A stretch of 64,000 nt of DNA from CBDCZI01 sp965224495 (GCA_965224495.1 CBDCZI010000029.1:248001-312000); one strand, 5' to 3'. Shown: positions 35,636-44,518, counted from the first letter of the stretch. Translations and numbers: made by a program. The notes: generated from the letters alone by a model not told the origin.

Positions 35636-36157
35636 CTACCAATTATCGAATGATTTGTTAAAGATTTGAAGAATTAATTGGTCGTATATTTCTTCGAGTA
35701 ATTCCCCTTCTACATCTGAAACGGATTTGTCACCATCAAAGTCCTTGAAATAAGTGAATATTTGGTCAAAATTATCTTTTCGGTTAAATGGGTTTTCGTA
35801 TTTGACCTTTACAAGCATTGTTAATCTGTTTTGCCCTGCAATTTCTTGTCCGTTTGTCCCTGCTGAAGGCGAAATAGGAGCGACAGAATAACCTGTAATC
35901 GAACCAATTAACGAGAGCTCACCAAAGACCTCTTCTTTTGTTACTTCTAATTTTGTGTTTGCTTGAAAATATTCACGTAACAGCTCTGTAAAATCTTGGC
36001 TCATACTCGACGGACCAGCACCAATTTCGTTATACAAAACGGGAATATACACAGACTTAGCCTCCGAAGGAACAGTTCCACTTTTTGTTGTGTAGTTTAC
36101 GGTGCAACTAAAAGCCAGTAAAAACACACTAATTAACTCAATGATTTTAAATTTCAT
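35636..36157 (-). CDS. lptE: LPS-assembly lipoprotein LptE
   Basis: A 173-residue lipoprotein with lipobox LLAFSC (Cys18). The mature sequence KSVYIPVLYNEI, LSLIGSITGYSVAPISP and NRLTMLVKVKYENPF fits the flavobacterial LptE family, which plugs the LptD barrel and assists lipopolysaccharide insertion. The start overlaps the preceding regulator gene by 11 bases. Confidence 0.87.
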   Translation of the reverse strand: MKFKIIELISVFLLAFSCTVNYTTKSGTVPSEAKSVYIPVLYNEIGAGPSSMSQDFTELLREYFQANTKLEVTKEEVFGELSLIGSITGYSVAPISPSAGTNGQEIAGQNRLTMLVKVKYENPFNRKDNFDQIFTYFKDFDGDKSVSDVEGELLEEIYDQLILQIFNKSFDNW

Positions 36158-37409
36158 ATTGTTTTATTTTTCTATAAAGGGTACGTTCCGAAATCCCTAA
36201 GTCCTCCGCCGCATACTTTCTTTTGTTCTTATTTTTCTTCAGTGCTTTGATGATAAGCTCTTTTTCTTTTTCTTCGATAGATAACGATTCCAGCTCTATT
36301 TCGTGGTAAACATCTTGTGTCTTTTCTGTTTCCTGTGGTGTGGTAACAGGATAGGACTCTTGTGATGGAGAACCTAATAGCAATTGATTTTCTACTTGGT
36401 CAAAATCATTCTCCGATTTCTCAATATTGGTAAATAATCCTTTATGATTTTCTATTACCTCACTGCCATAAGCTTCTTTTTGTAACGATTCAAAAACCAA
36501 CTTTTTCAATTCGGTCATATCACGCTTCATATCAAAGAGTACCTGATACAATAAATCTCGCTCATTGATGCTTTCTTTGTCTTTACCACCTACTACGGCA
36601 GGTAAACGGTTTTTAGAAATCGCAACAGGTAAATATTTCAATAAGGTCTCTTTATTAATTTCACGTTCTAATTCCAAAACAGACATTTGGTCAACAATGT
36701 TTTTCAATTGTCTAATATTCCCTGGGAAAGCAAAGTGATTTAAAGCAAACCGAGCATCTTCGGTTAATCTCACAGGTTTAGCGTGGTATTTTTCACTGAA
36801 GTCAGCCGAAAACTTACGAAACAGCAGATGAATATCCTCCCCGCGTTCCCTTAACGGTGGAACTTTTATAGGTACAGTACTCAAACGATAGTACAAGTCT
36901 TCTCTAAACTTACCATCTGCCACAGACTCGGCTAAGTTGCGGTGTGTCGCCGTAATTACACGTACGTCAGTTCTCAACACTTCTGAAGAACCTACACGTA
37001 TGTATTCTCCATTTTCCAGCACACGTAACAGACGTGCTTGTGTACCCAAAGGTAATTCAGCAATTTCATCTAAGAAAATAGTACCTCCATTTGTTACTTC
37101 AAAATATCCCTTTCGAGCATTATTTGCACCAGTAAATGACCCTTTTTCGTGACCAAAAAGTTCCGAATCAATTGTTCCTTCGGGAATAGCTCCACAGTTA
37201 ATAGCGATGAATTGCTTGTGTTTTCGAGGGGATAAATGATGAATTATTTTAGAAAAAGACTCTTTACCACTACCACTTTCACCATTGATAAGCACCGTCA
37301 TATCTGTCGGAGCAACTTGAGAAGCTACTTGTATGGCGTGATTGAGCGACGGAGAATTGCCAAAAATTCCGTAGCGTCTTTTTACTGTATTGATTTCTGC
37401 GTCAGTCAT
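36147..37409 (-). CDS. Sigma-54-interacting transcriptional activator
   Basis: A 420-residue AAA+ enhancer-binding protein with no N-terminal sensor domain. Walker A is NGESGSGKES (42-51), the sigma-54 contact loop GSFTGA (90-95; Ser in place of the usual first Ala), Walker B GTIFLDEIAELP (109-120). A Fis-type helix-turn-helix closes it (AAEDLGISERTLYRKIKQYE). A linker of about 120 residues replaces the usual short spacer. With no receiver or ligand domain, activity may be set by expression or by a partner. It lies next to lptE and miaB, as in other flavobacteria. Confidence 0.92.
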   Translation of the reverse strand: MTDAEINTVKRRYGIFGNSPSLNHAIQVASQVAPTDMTVLINGESGSGKESFSKIIHHLSPRKHKQFIAINCGAIPEGTIDSELFGHEKGSFTGANNARKGYFEVTNGGTIFLDEIAELPLGTQARLLRVLENGEYIRVGSSEVLRTDVRVITATHRNLAESVADGKFREDLYYRLSTVPIKVPPLRERGEDIHLLFRKFSADFSEKYHAKPVRLTEDARFALNHFAFPGNIRQLKNIVDQMSVLELEREINKETLLKYLPVAISKNRLPAVVGGKDKESINERDLLYQVLFDMKRDMTELKKLVFESLQKEAYGSEVIENHKGLFTNIEKSENDFDQVENQLLLGSPSQESYPVTTPQETEKTQDVYHEIELESLSIEEKEKELIIKALKKNKNKRKYAAEDLGISERTLYRKIKQYEI

Positions 37410-37421
37410 TTTTTGAATCTA

Positions 37422-38885
37422 TTAATCAATAATTTCCCCAATCAACGTACCTCTTTTGTTGGTGCCAGCTACTACATTAACATAATCACCAATTTTATAA
37501 TTTTTTCGAGGAAAAACAATCACGGCATTATCCGTAGTTTTTCCTTTCAATTCGTTTTCGTTTTTCTTAGAAACGCCATCGATAAGTATCTTGTACGTCT
37601 TACCTATACGGTTTTTGGTACGATACATCGAGTCTTCTTGTTGTTGAGCCAATAAATCTTGCAAGCGACGTTTTTTTATTTCTAAAGGCACGTCATCTTC
37701 AAATTTTTTCTCTGCTAACGTACCAGGACGTTCGCTATAATAGAACATATAAGATAAATTGAATCGTACTTTACGCATCAAACTTAAGGTTTCTTGGTGT
37801 TCTTCTTCTGTTTCTGAGCAAAAACCAGCGATAAAATCTGAAGAAATACCGCAATCTTCACCAACAATACGGTGTATAGATTCAATTCTTTCCAAATACC
37901 ATTCTCTTGTATAAGTACGATTCATTTTTTCAAGAATCCTATCGTTTCCAGATTGGGCAGGCAGGTGGATTGTTTTACAAACATTCTCATATTTCGCCAT
38001 TACTTCCAAAAACTCATTGGTAAGGTCTTTTGGGTGCGAAGTAGAAAAACGCACACGTAATTCAGGCGATATTTTAGCCACCATTTCTACTAACTCAGCA
38101 AAATTTACTGTTTCCTTTTCCTCCGCTCGTTTAATCTGTGCCGTTCCTTTCAAATCATCATTTGAAGACCATAAATACGAATCCACATTTTGTCCCAAAA
38201 GCATTACTTCACGGTAACCTTTGGCAAACAAATCATTGGCTTCACGCACAATAGAAAATGGGTCACGGCTACGTTCACGACCTCTTGTAAATGGTACAAC
38301 ACAAAAAGTACACATATTATCGCATCCTCTCATTATAGAGATAAATGCACTCACTCCGTTCGAATTTAAGCGTACAGGACTAATATCTGCGTAGGTCTCT
38401 TCACGACTCAAAAGTGTGTTTACAGCCTTTTGACCGTCATCTGTTTTTAAAATCAAGTTTGGTAAATCTCGGTAAGCATCAGGTCCAGCCACAATGTCAA
38501 CGATTTTTTCTTCTTCCAATAATTTCTCTTTCAAACGCTCAGCCATACAGCCAAGTACACCAATTGTCAATTCGGGTTTCGTTTCTTTTACCTTATTAAA
38601 TGCGACTAAACGCTTACGAACTGTCTGTTCTGCTTTGTCTCTAATTGAGCAGGTATTGAGTAAAATGACATCTGCTTCATTGAAGTCAGACGTTGTATCA
38701 AAGCCATCTTTTTTCAAAATAGAAGTCACAATTTCGCTATCAGAAAAGTTCATTTGACAGCCATAACTCTCAATATAAAATTTTCTTTTATTTCCTCTGT
38801 CTTCGTCTTTTGATACCAAAACAGTCTCACAAGCCTGTGCCTCTTTTGGTTTTATAATATCGATATCTTTGATTAAATCACTCAT
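37422..38885 (-). CDS. miaB: tRNA methylthiotransferase MiaB
   Basis: A 487-residue radical-SAM enzyme adding a methylthio group to i6A37 of tRNA. The N-terminal UPF0004 domain has the cluster cysteines in ESYGCQMNFSDSE, LLNTCSIRDKA and VLGCMAERL. The radical-SAM motif is RGCDNMCTFCVVPFTRG (CxxxCxxC), and a C-terminal TRAM domain follows. The start is preceded 50 bases upstream by a perfect TAnnTTTG box. Confidence 0.95.
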   Translation of the reverse strand: MSDLIKDIDIIKPKEAQACETVLVSKDEDRGNKRKFYIESYGCQMNFSDSEIVTSILKKDGFDTTSDFNEADVILLNTCSIRDKAEQTVRKRLVAFNKVKETKPELTIGVLGCMAERLKEKLLEEEKIVDIVAGPDAYRDLPNLILKTDDGQKAVNTLLSREETYADISPVRLNSNGVSAFISIMRGCDNMCTFCVVPFTRGRERSRDPFSIVREANDLFAKGYREVMLLGQNVDSYLWSSNDDLKGTAQIKRAEEKETVNFAELVEMVAKISPELRVRFSTSHPKDLTNEFLEVMAKYENVCKTIHLPAQSGNDRILEKMNRTYTREWYLERIESIHRIVGEDCGISSDFIAGFCSETEEEHQETLSLMRKVRFNLSYMFYYSERPGTLAEKKFEDDVPLEIKKRRLQDLLAQQQEDSMYRTKNRIGKTYKILIDGVSKKNENELKGKTTDNAVIVFPRKNYKIGDYVNVVAGTNKRGTLIGEIID

Positions 38886-38936
38886 TGCTTCTTTTTTTTA
38901 GCTTTTCGATTGGTAAACGAACCCAAAAGCGAAGTA

Positions 38937-38944
38937 CAAAGATA
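38937..38944 (-). promoter_or_regulatory. Promoter -7 box of miaB
   Basis: TATCTTTG on the minus strand, a perfect match to TAnnTTTG, 52 bases upstream of the miaB start. The only TTTG upstream is at 14-base spacing, shorter than usual. The rest of the 293-base gap (38886-39178) shows no gene. Confidence 0.5.
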
Positions 38945-39178
38945 CGTGAAAAATATGACAAACTGTCAGAAAATAGTTTGTGGAATTTTGATACTAATGT
39001 TATTTGCCTGCAGTGTATGTGCCTTGAATGTTAAATATAGCTCAAAGAGTTACAAAATTCAAAGGCTGTAAGTCCCGTGAGTGTGGGTTCGTATTTCGTT
39101 TGACGTCTATTACTCGTTCTGTATTGAACTGATCTATCGTAATCCAATGTATTATTGAGGGAGAGTACGATAAACGGC

Positions 39179-41404
39179 TTATCCCCATTTACCTTTTAGA
39201 GCATTCATTTTGGATTGAAAATCTCCTTCGGGCTTTTTTACTACTTCCTTTTTCTTTTTTCGGATAGGTTGTGGCGTTTCGTTACTTTTCATAGACAAGG
39301 CAATGCGTTTCCTTTTCACATCAACTTCCTTAACTGTTACTTCGACGTGTTGTTGTACTTTTACAATGGTATTTGGGTCAGAGACAAACTTATTTGCCAA
39401 TTCGCTAATATGTACCAAACCATCTTGGTGAACTCCCACATCGACAAATGCACCAAAATTAGTCACATTCGTTACAATTCCAGGTAATTTCATCCCTTCG
39501 TATAAATCTTCAATTTCGTTGACACCATCAGTAAATGAAAAGACCTTAAACTCAGCTCTTGGGTCACGACCAGGCTTGTCTAATTCGTTAACAATATCTT
39601 GTAAAGTCGGTAAACCTATCGTGTCAGAAAGGTAATTTCTAAGATTAATTGCCTTACGTTTTTCTGCATTTGTCATCAATTCAAGTACCGTACAACTTTG
39701 GTCTTGTGCCATTTTTTTAACAATATGGTAACTCTCTGGGTGTACCGCACTTTTATCTAAAGGATTTTTAGCGTCTCGTATTCTTAAAAATCCTGCTGAT
39801 TGTTCAAAAGCTTTCGTCCCCATACGTTTTACTTTTTTCAATTGAGCACGAGAAGAAAACGCACCATTTTCATTACGGTAAGCTATGATATTTTCTGCCA
39901 ACTGAGGACCTAGACCAGAAACATAAGTCAACAGTTCTTTACTTGCCGTATTTAATTCGACACCAACTTGATTCACACAACTTGCTACGACATCATCCAA
40001 ACTTGTCTTTAAGGCATTTTGATCAACATCGTGTTGGTATTGCCCAACTCCAATCGACTTGGCGTCTAACTTCACTAACTCCGCCAAAGGGTCAGCCAAA
40101 CGACGACCTATCGAAACAGAACCTCTCACGGTAATATCGTGATCAGGAAACTCTTCACGAGCAACTGCCGAAGCCGAATAAATTGACGCCCCACTTTCAT
40201 TGACCATAATAATACTCACTGGTCGCCCGAAATCTATTTTTTGAACAATAGCTTCCGTTTCCCTTCCAGCCGTTCCATTTCCAATTGCAATAGCCTCTAT
40301 ATTATGCTTTTTAACCAAATCAATTAAAACAGTCTCTGTTTTTTGAAGCTGTCTTTGTGGTTCGTTAGGATAAATATTGGTGTTTGCCAACAATTTACCT
40401 TGTGGGTCTAAAGCAACGACTTTACAACCTGTTCGAAAACCTGGGTCAATTGCCATAATCGCTTTTTGCCCCAATGGAGAGGCTAAAAGTAACTCTCTCA
40501 AGTTGTCAGCAAAAACTTTAATTGCTTGTTCGTCGGCTCGTTTTTTAGATTGTAAACGCATTTCTGTTTCCAACGAAGGCTTCATCAATCTTTTGTAGGC
40601 GTCTTCTGTCGCTAACTCTACTTGGTTTGATGACTCACTATTTCCTTGCACAAACAAATCAACTAAAATCCCTGTTGCATCTTCTTTTTCAGGAGAAATA
40701 TTCATAGATAGAATATTTTCATTCTCCCCTCTTCGCATTGCTAAAACACGGTGAGAAGGTGCCTTACTTAGCAATTCGTCCCACTCAAAATAATCTTTGT
40801 ATTTCTCTCCCTCTTCTTTTTTACCCGTGATAACCTTGGTTTTCACAACTGCCTTTTTGACAAACAAATGACGTAGTTTGGTACGTGAAACTTGGTCTTC
40901 ATTTACCCATTCAGCAATAATATCTCTTGCTCCTTTGAGTGCCTCTTCTTCCGAGTGAACCTCTTTTTTAGCATCAACAAAAACAGACGCATCAATTTGT
41001 CCTTTTTGTGCAAAAAGTTGTTTTGCCAAAGGCTCTAAGCCTTTTTCACGAGCAATCGTTGCCTTGGTTCTTCGTTTGGGTTTGTAAGGCAGGTAAATAT
41101 CTTCCAACTCCGTAAGTGTTGAGGCTTTATTTATCTTATGCTCTAATGAAGGCGTCAGTTTCTCTTGTTCTTTAATCGTTTTTAAAACAAAAGCACGACG
41201 TTTTTCTAATTCCCGAGCAGATTCAGCTAAATCACGAATTTGAGCGATTTGCACTTCGTTTAATGAACCTGTAATTTCTTTTCGGTAACGAGCAAGAAAC
41301 GGAACAGTCGCTCCAGTATCTAAAAGTGCTAATGTTTTTGTAACCTGACTAAGTTGAATACTTAATTCGGTCGCAATAGTTTGTAAGTTGATTTGTTCGG
41401 ACAT
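39179..41404 (-). CDS. tex: Tex-family RNA-binding transcription accessory protein
   Basis: A 741-residue Tex protein: N-terminal helical region (EVQIAQIRDLAESARELEKRR), the YqgF/RuvC-like fold (IMAIDPGFRTGCKV), helix-hairpin-helix motifs (LTYVSGLGPQLAENIIAYR) and a C-terminal S1 RNA-binding domain (about 645-715; GIVTNVTNFGAFVDVGVHQDGLVHIS with the fold intact). Tex binds RNA and associates with RNA polymerase. The gene would normally follow trmH in the same operon; a 1.9-kb insertion now separates them. Confidence 0.94.
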   Translation of the reverse strand: MSEQINLQTIATELSIQLSQVTKTLALLDTGATVPFLARYRKEITGSLNEVQIAQIRDLAESARELEKRRAFVLKTIKEQEKLTPSLEHKINKASTLTELEDIYLPYKPKRRTKATIAREKGLEPLAKQLFAQKGQIDASVFVDAKKEVHSEEEALKGARDIIAEWVNEDQVSRTKLRHLFVKKAVVKTKVITGKKEEGEKYKDYFEWDELLSKAPSHRVLAMRRGENENILSMNISPEKEDATGILVDLFVQGNSESSNQVELATEDAYKRLMKPSLETEMRLQSKKRADEQAIKVFADNLRELLLASPLGQKAIMAIDPGFRTGCKVVALDPQGKLLANTNIYPNEPQRQLQKTETVLIDLVKKHNIEAIAIGNGTAGRETEAIVQKIDFGRPVSIIMVNESGASIYSASAVAREEFPDHDITVRGSVSIGRRLADPLAELVKLDAKSIGVGQYQHDVDQNALKTSLDDVVASCVNQVGVELNTASKELLTYVSGLGPQLAENIIAYRNENGAFSSRAQLKKVKRMGTKAFEQSAGFLRIRDAKNPLDKSAVHPESYHIVKKMAQDQSCTVLELMTNAEKRKAINLRNYLSDTIGLPTLQDIVNELDKPGRDPRAEFKVFSFTDGVNEIEDLYEGMKLPGIVTNVTNFGAFVDVGVHQDGLVHISELANKFVSDPNTIVKVQQHVEVTVKEVDVKRKRIALSMKSNETPQPIRKKKKEVVKKPEGDFQSKMNALKGKWG

Positions 41405-41594
41405 ATTAATGATTTTAATTTGTGCTTTTACCTCGGTTGCTCTCCTGTTTTTGCTAAACGGTCATAAACAACGATACTGCCTGTTACAGCTACATTCATC
41501 GAGTAGTTACCTGGTGATTTGACTAAGTGATGGTATTTTTCACGGTATTCTTTAGGTAGACCTCCGTCTTCTGCTCCTAAAATATAAATACCTC
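41184..41594. repeat. Direct repeat A (tex/trmH junction)
   Basis: A stretch of 411 bases matching 43124-43534 at a constant offset of 1940 without indels. The core (41276-41478) differs at only a few positions, while both flanks differ at roughly one base in five to seven. It covers the first 74 codons of the intact tex gene, the short spacer and the last 55 codons of trmH. Confidence 0.92.
41428..41594 (-). pseudogene. trmH 3' fragment inside repeat A
   Basis: Encodes RGIYILGAEDGGLPKEYREK through VVYDRLAKTGEQPR, the C-terminal 55 residues of the RNA methyltransferase at 43368-43844, with two residue changes (Cys to Tyr, Leu to Ser). The SAM-binding N-terminal part is missing; the homology stops abruptly at 41594, where unrelated sequence begins. 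Confidence 0.9.
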
Positions 41595-41596
41595 TA

Positions 41597-42076
41597 TTAC
41601 AGATTATAGCCAAAACCTATTTGAATTACCTCTCTCCATCCAACACCAACTTTAATAATTACCTTTTTATTTGGTGGTTGAAATCTATAACCTAAATAAG
41701 GACGATACAGTGAACCAATATAAACTATTCGCTGTCCCTTTAATCCTTTATCATAGTGGCTTATTATCTCAGAACTGTGCTCAAAAAAATGTTTCCCTTT
41801 TCCAAAAAGATAAGTTAGACCTAAAGATGATTGTGTACCTATGTTCTTGTTCATAAAAGTAGATTTCCAAACACCTCCTCTTACTGTTGGTCGTAGCTGG
41901 TGTTTCTCTATTTTTTTAATTAAGTCAAAACTCTCATAACCTATTGAGTAGGTTGTGTACACTATTATTGTCCCAAAATGGAAATTGACATTCCCTTTAT
42001 CTTTACTTCCTGTTTGAGAGAAAACACGAATTGAAAAGATTACAAATAGCGTTATAATAAAAACAATTCGTATCAT
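41597..42076 (-). CDS. Small exported protein, possible outer-membrane barrel
   Basis: A 159-residue protein with a signal peptide (MIRIVFIITLFVIFSIRVFSQ). The rest has an amphipathic beta pattern (NVNFHFGTIIVYTTYSIGYE, SLGLTYLFGKGKHFFE, PYLGYRFQPPNKKVIIKVGVG) ending GFGYNL, suggesting a short barrel or barrel-like fold. No family is recognised with certainty. Its ATG overlaps the stop codon of the lipoprotein gene by 4 bases, so the two are coupled. It ends 3 bases from the repeat boundary. Confidence 0.7.
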   Translation of the reverse strand: MIRIVFIITLFVIFSIRVFSQTGSKDKGNVNFHFGTIIVYTTYSIGYESFDLIKKIEKHQLRPTVRGGVWKSTFMNKNIGTQSSLGLTYLFGKGKHFFEHSSEIISHYDKGLKGQRIVYIGSLYRPYLGYRFQPPNKKVIIKVGVGWREVIQIGFGYNL

Positions 42077-43014
42077 TTACCTGTTATTGATTTCCCTATT
42101 CTTACATGTTCATCCAATACATGATTGGGTAGGTGTCTTGCACCTACAGCGTTACGTATATCAAATCCACTTGGCCAAAAATAGCCTAAAACACCTATTA
42201 TTGTAGTATCCGAATTTGCAAACTTATAATAATCACGAGCAATAAAGTCCATGTCATTTTTACTTATCCCTGAACTTCCATGTAATATTTTAATCCAGTG
42301 TGCATCCATAATCAAAAATATTTTCTGGTGGCTCTTCATTTTAACTTTCATTTGATTAAACTCTGTTAAAAACTCAGTATTAGTTGAAGGTTCTTTAAGA
42401 AAATAGTGGTCAAACCCAACCCAGTCAACGCTACTAGGTGCGTAAAAATCACCTACAGCCAATGACGCTTCTACACTAAAAATAGGTACTTGAGGTATTG
42501 TTAATTTCGCATAATCACAAGCTTTTTTAAAATCATTTTCAGGAATACTGTTCCACGCAGGCTCTTCTCCGATATAAAAACAATTTACCATTGTATAATT
42601 CGTTGCCATATTATTAGTAGCTACAAATATATCCCATCGTTCTTGGTAATCTATTCTTAATCCATAAATAACACCACTTTTATTTCCTCCTGTACTTTTT
42701 TTCTCAAAAAATATTTCATTCAAATGAAGCATCGTTTTTACATTGTACTGTTGAAATTTCTCCATTCTACCTATAATATTATCAGTAGGTGTTGTGACAA
42801 GAATGTCTGCTACATTTGAAAAGCTTTCGACTTCATCAATATAATTTGTTTTATTTTCCGTATCTGTCGGGTCATCCCACCCTACATCAACTAGCGTGTA
42901 CCCAAAATATTTTAAGTTTGGGTTGGTTTTAGGAGGGAATGGTTCTTTTAATTCTTCTTTTTTACAAGAAAAAAAGAAAATAATCAAACTTAAAAGTAAA
43001 GTGAATTTATTCAT
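42073..43014 (-). CDS. Lipoprotein resembling a TIM-barrel glycosidase
   Basis: A 313-residue lipoprotein with lipobox IFFFSC (Cys17) and a KKEE sequence after it, as in surface-exposed Bacteroidetes lipoproteins. Segments CFYIGEEPAWNS (acidic residues at a strand end), SVDWVGFDHYFLKE and KIFLIMDAHWIKI look like beta-strand ends of a glycoside-hydrolase TIM barrel, with possible catalytic acids at EEP and D of MDAH. No exact GH family can be assigned. It is the first gene of the insert between the direct repeats and has its own promoter. Confidence 0.68.
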   Translation of the reverse strand: MNKFTLLLSLIIFFFSCKKEELKEPFPPKTNPNLKYFGYTLVDVGWDDPTDTENKTNYIDEVESFSNVADILVTTPTDNIIGRMEKFQQYNVKTMLHLNEIFFEKKSTGGNKSGVIYGLRIDYQERWDIFVATNNMATNYTMVNCFYIGEEPAWNSIPENDFKKACDYAKLTIPQVPIFSVEASLAVGDFYAPSSVDWVGFDHYFLKEPSTNTEFLTEFNQMKVKMKSHQKIFLIMDAHWIKILHGSSGISKNDMDFIARDYYKFANSDTTIIGVLGYFWPSGFDIRNAVGARHLPNHVLDEHVRIGKSITGK

Positions 43015-43055
43015 TTTATGAGGGATACTGGTTTAATTTACTGAAGTTCAGCTAA

Positions 43056-43063
43056 CAAATATA
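43056..43063 (-). promoter_or_regulatory. Promoter of the inserted gene pair
   Basis: TATATTTG on the minus strand matches TAnnTTTG exactly; a TTA stands at the -33 position after 19 bases. The predicted leader to the lipoprotein start is about 35 bases. Confidence 0.5.
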
Positions 43064-43123
43064 ACGTTTAGGTTTGAGTTTGTAATAATATTTTTCAAAA
43101 CAGACTAGAATCCGTTGGGAATA

Positions 43124-43344
43124 GAAACAAAGGCACATCTTCTTTCTAATTCACGTGCTGTTTCTGCCAAATCACGAATTTGAGCAATCTACACCTCGTC
43201 TAACGAACCAGTGATTTCTTTTCGGTAACGAGCAAGAAACGGAACAGTCGCTCCAGTATCTAAAAGTGCTAATGTTTTTGTAACCTGACTAAGTTGAATA
43301 CTTAATTCGGTCGCAATGGTTTGTAAGTTGATTTGCTCGGACAT
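43124..43344 (-). pseudogene. tex 5' fragment inside repeat A'
   Basis: Copy of the first 74 codons of tex. Codon 52 (Gln in intact tex) is TAG here (43191-43189), and homology ends near 43124. It cannot give a functional protein. Confidence 0.9.
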
Positions 43345-43534
43345 ATTAATGATTTTAATTTGTGCTTTTACCTCGGTTGCTCTCCTGTTTTTGCTAAACG
43401 GTCATAAACAACGATACTACCTGTTACAGCTACATTCATCGAGTAATTACCTGGTAATTTAACCAAGTGATGGCATTTTTCTCGGTACTCCTTAGGTAAA
43501 CCTCCATCTTCTGCTCCTAAAATATAAATCCCTC
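43124..43534. repeat. Direct repeat A' (tex/trmH junction)
   Basis: Partner of 41184-41594. It contains a broken tex 5' end and the 3' part of the intact trmH gene. Confidence 0.92.
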
Positions 43535-43844
43535 GTCGAGGGTGTTCAAAAGTCTGTAATTCTTCCGCTTTATCGTCTAACTCGACACCAACTAATTGGC
43601 TATTGTAAGGTATTGCTGAGTAAAATTCTTCAAAGGTTTTAAATTGGAATAAAGGAATACGAGACCACGTATTTAACACGTCACTTTTTTGTTTGGTGTA
43701 ACGTTTGTCTATCAAGAAAATGTATTGTGCTCCCATAATATATGCCGTACGCCACAACGAGCCAATATTATGTGCTGTTTTGGGTTTATATATTCCAATA
43801 GCAAAATAACTTGTTTGTATTTTCTCTCCTTTTTTAATTTCCAT
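43368..43844 (-). CDS. TrmH/SpoU-family RNA methyltransferase
   Basis: A 158-residue SPOUT methyltransferase with motif 1 PKTAHNIGSLWRTAYIMGA, motif 2 IYILGAEDGGLP and motif 3 YSMNVAVTGSIVVYDR, forming the knotted SAM site. The target, tRNA or rRNA 2'-O-ribose, cannot be told. The gene probably once headed straight into tex. Confidence 0.9.
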   Translation of the reverse strand: MEIKKGEKIQTSYFAIGIYKPKTAHNIGSLWRTAYIMGAQYIFLIDKRYTKQKSDVLNTWSRIPLFQFKTFEEFYSAIPYNSQLVGVELDDKAEELQTFEHPRRGIYILGAEDGGLPKEYREKCHHLVKLPGNYSMNVAVTGSIVVYDRLAKTGEQPR

Positions 43845-43868
43845 TTTATCTTTGGTTTGGCAATACGA

Positions 43869-44399
43869 TTATTCGTTCTCAAATAAGGCTTTCAACTCAC
43901 TCAAAAAGGCTTCAATTTCTGTTTTTTTGAGTTCAAATGCATCGTCTTGTTTTACATTATTGATATAATGTTTCCAATGTTTTTCTGATTTACGAATGAC
44001 CCTTGGAGTGATATCAAACTCTTCGTAGTCTAACACTTCTTTTGCCATTGCAGATGCTTTAGTTGTACCAAACAAATACAATTTAAAAATTTGAACAAAC
44101 TTTTGACTGCAGTCATATTCGTCCAAATACTCGGCTAACATTCCTTGAATAGCTTTATTTTCAGTTGCGAAGATCGCTTTTAATAAGGGCTCTAATGCTT
44201 TTTCTTTATCCTCTAACAACCCTAATGTACGAGACGCTAAATACTGGGTCTCTTCATCTTGAGACTTCAATAAAGCAACCATTTTATCTAAGACTCTTTC
44301 CCCTCCTATTCTTACCAATTGGTCTGAATGTTCGTAAGCTTTTGTCGCTTGGGTAGCTGTCATTTTTTCTATGATATTATCTACTATATCGTCAGTCAT
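43869..44399 (-). CDS. HEAT-repeat-like protein
   Basis: A 176-residue helical protein starting MTDDIVDNIIEKM. Helix pairs such as GERVLDKMVALLKSQDEETQYLASRTLGLLEDK and ALEPLLKAIFATENKAIQGMLAEYLDEYD are HEAT/Armadillo-like. The start at 44399 is preferred over an ATG 66 bases upstream that falls into the tmRNA terminator. It is upstream of trmH with a 24-base gap. A protein-interaction role is likely; the partner is unknown. Confidence 0.75.
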   Translation of the reverse strand: MTDDIVDNIIEKMTATQATKAYEHSDQLVRIGGERVLDKMVALLKSQDEETQYLASRTLGLLEDKEKALEPLLKAIFATENKAIQGMLAEYLDEYDCSQKFVQIFKLYLFGTTKASAMAKEVLDYEEFDITPRVIRKSEKHWKHYINNVKQDDAFELKKTEIEAFLSELKALFENE

Positions 44400-44462
44400 A
44401 AGGGTGTATTTCTTTTCTATATGTAAGTTAGAAACAAAAAAATAAAAAGCTGTTTCGTAGAG

Positions 44463-44509
44463 CAAAAAAAAGAGTGTAAATTTCTCGCTGTTGCTAGAAA
44501 CTCACACTC
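44463..44509 (-). terminator. Terminator of the tmRNA gene
   Basis: Reading the minus strand, GAGTGTGAGTTTCT and AGAAATTTACACTC form an interrupted hairpin followed by nine T, starting about 10 bases after the tmRNA 3' end. Confidence 0.82.
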
Positions 44510-44518
44510 AAAACTATT

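Noticed and set aside
41428..41613. A 61-codon open frame that looks like a small methyltransferase gene
   Set aside because: It is the 3' fragment of trmH within direct repeat A, joined by chance to a few codons of foreign sequence; the SAM-binding first half is missing.
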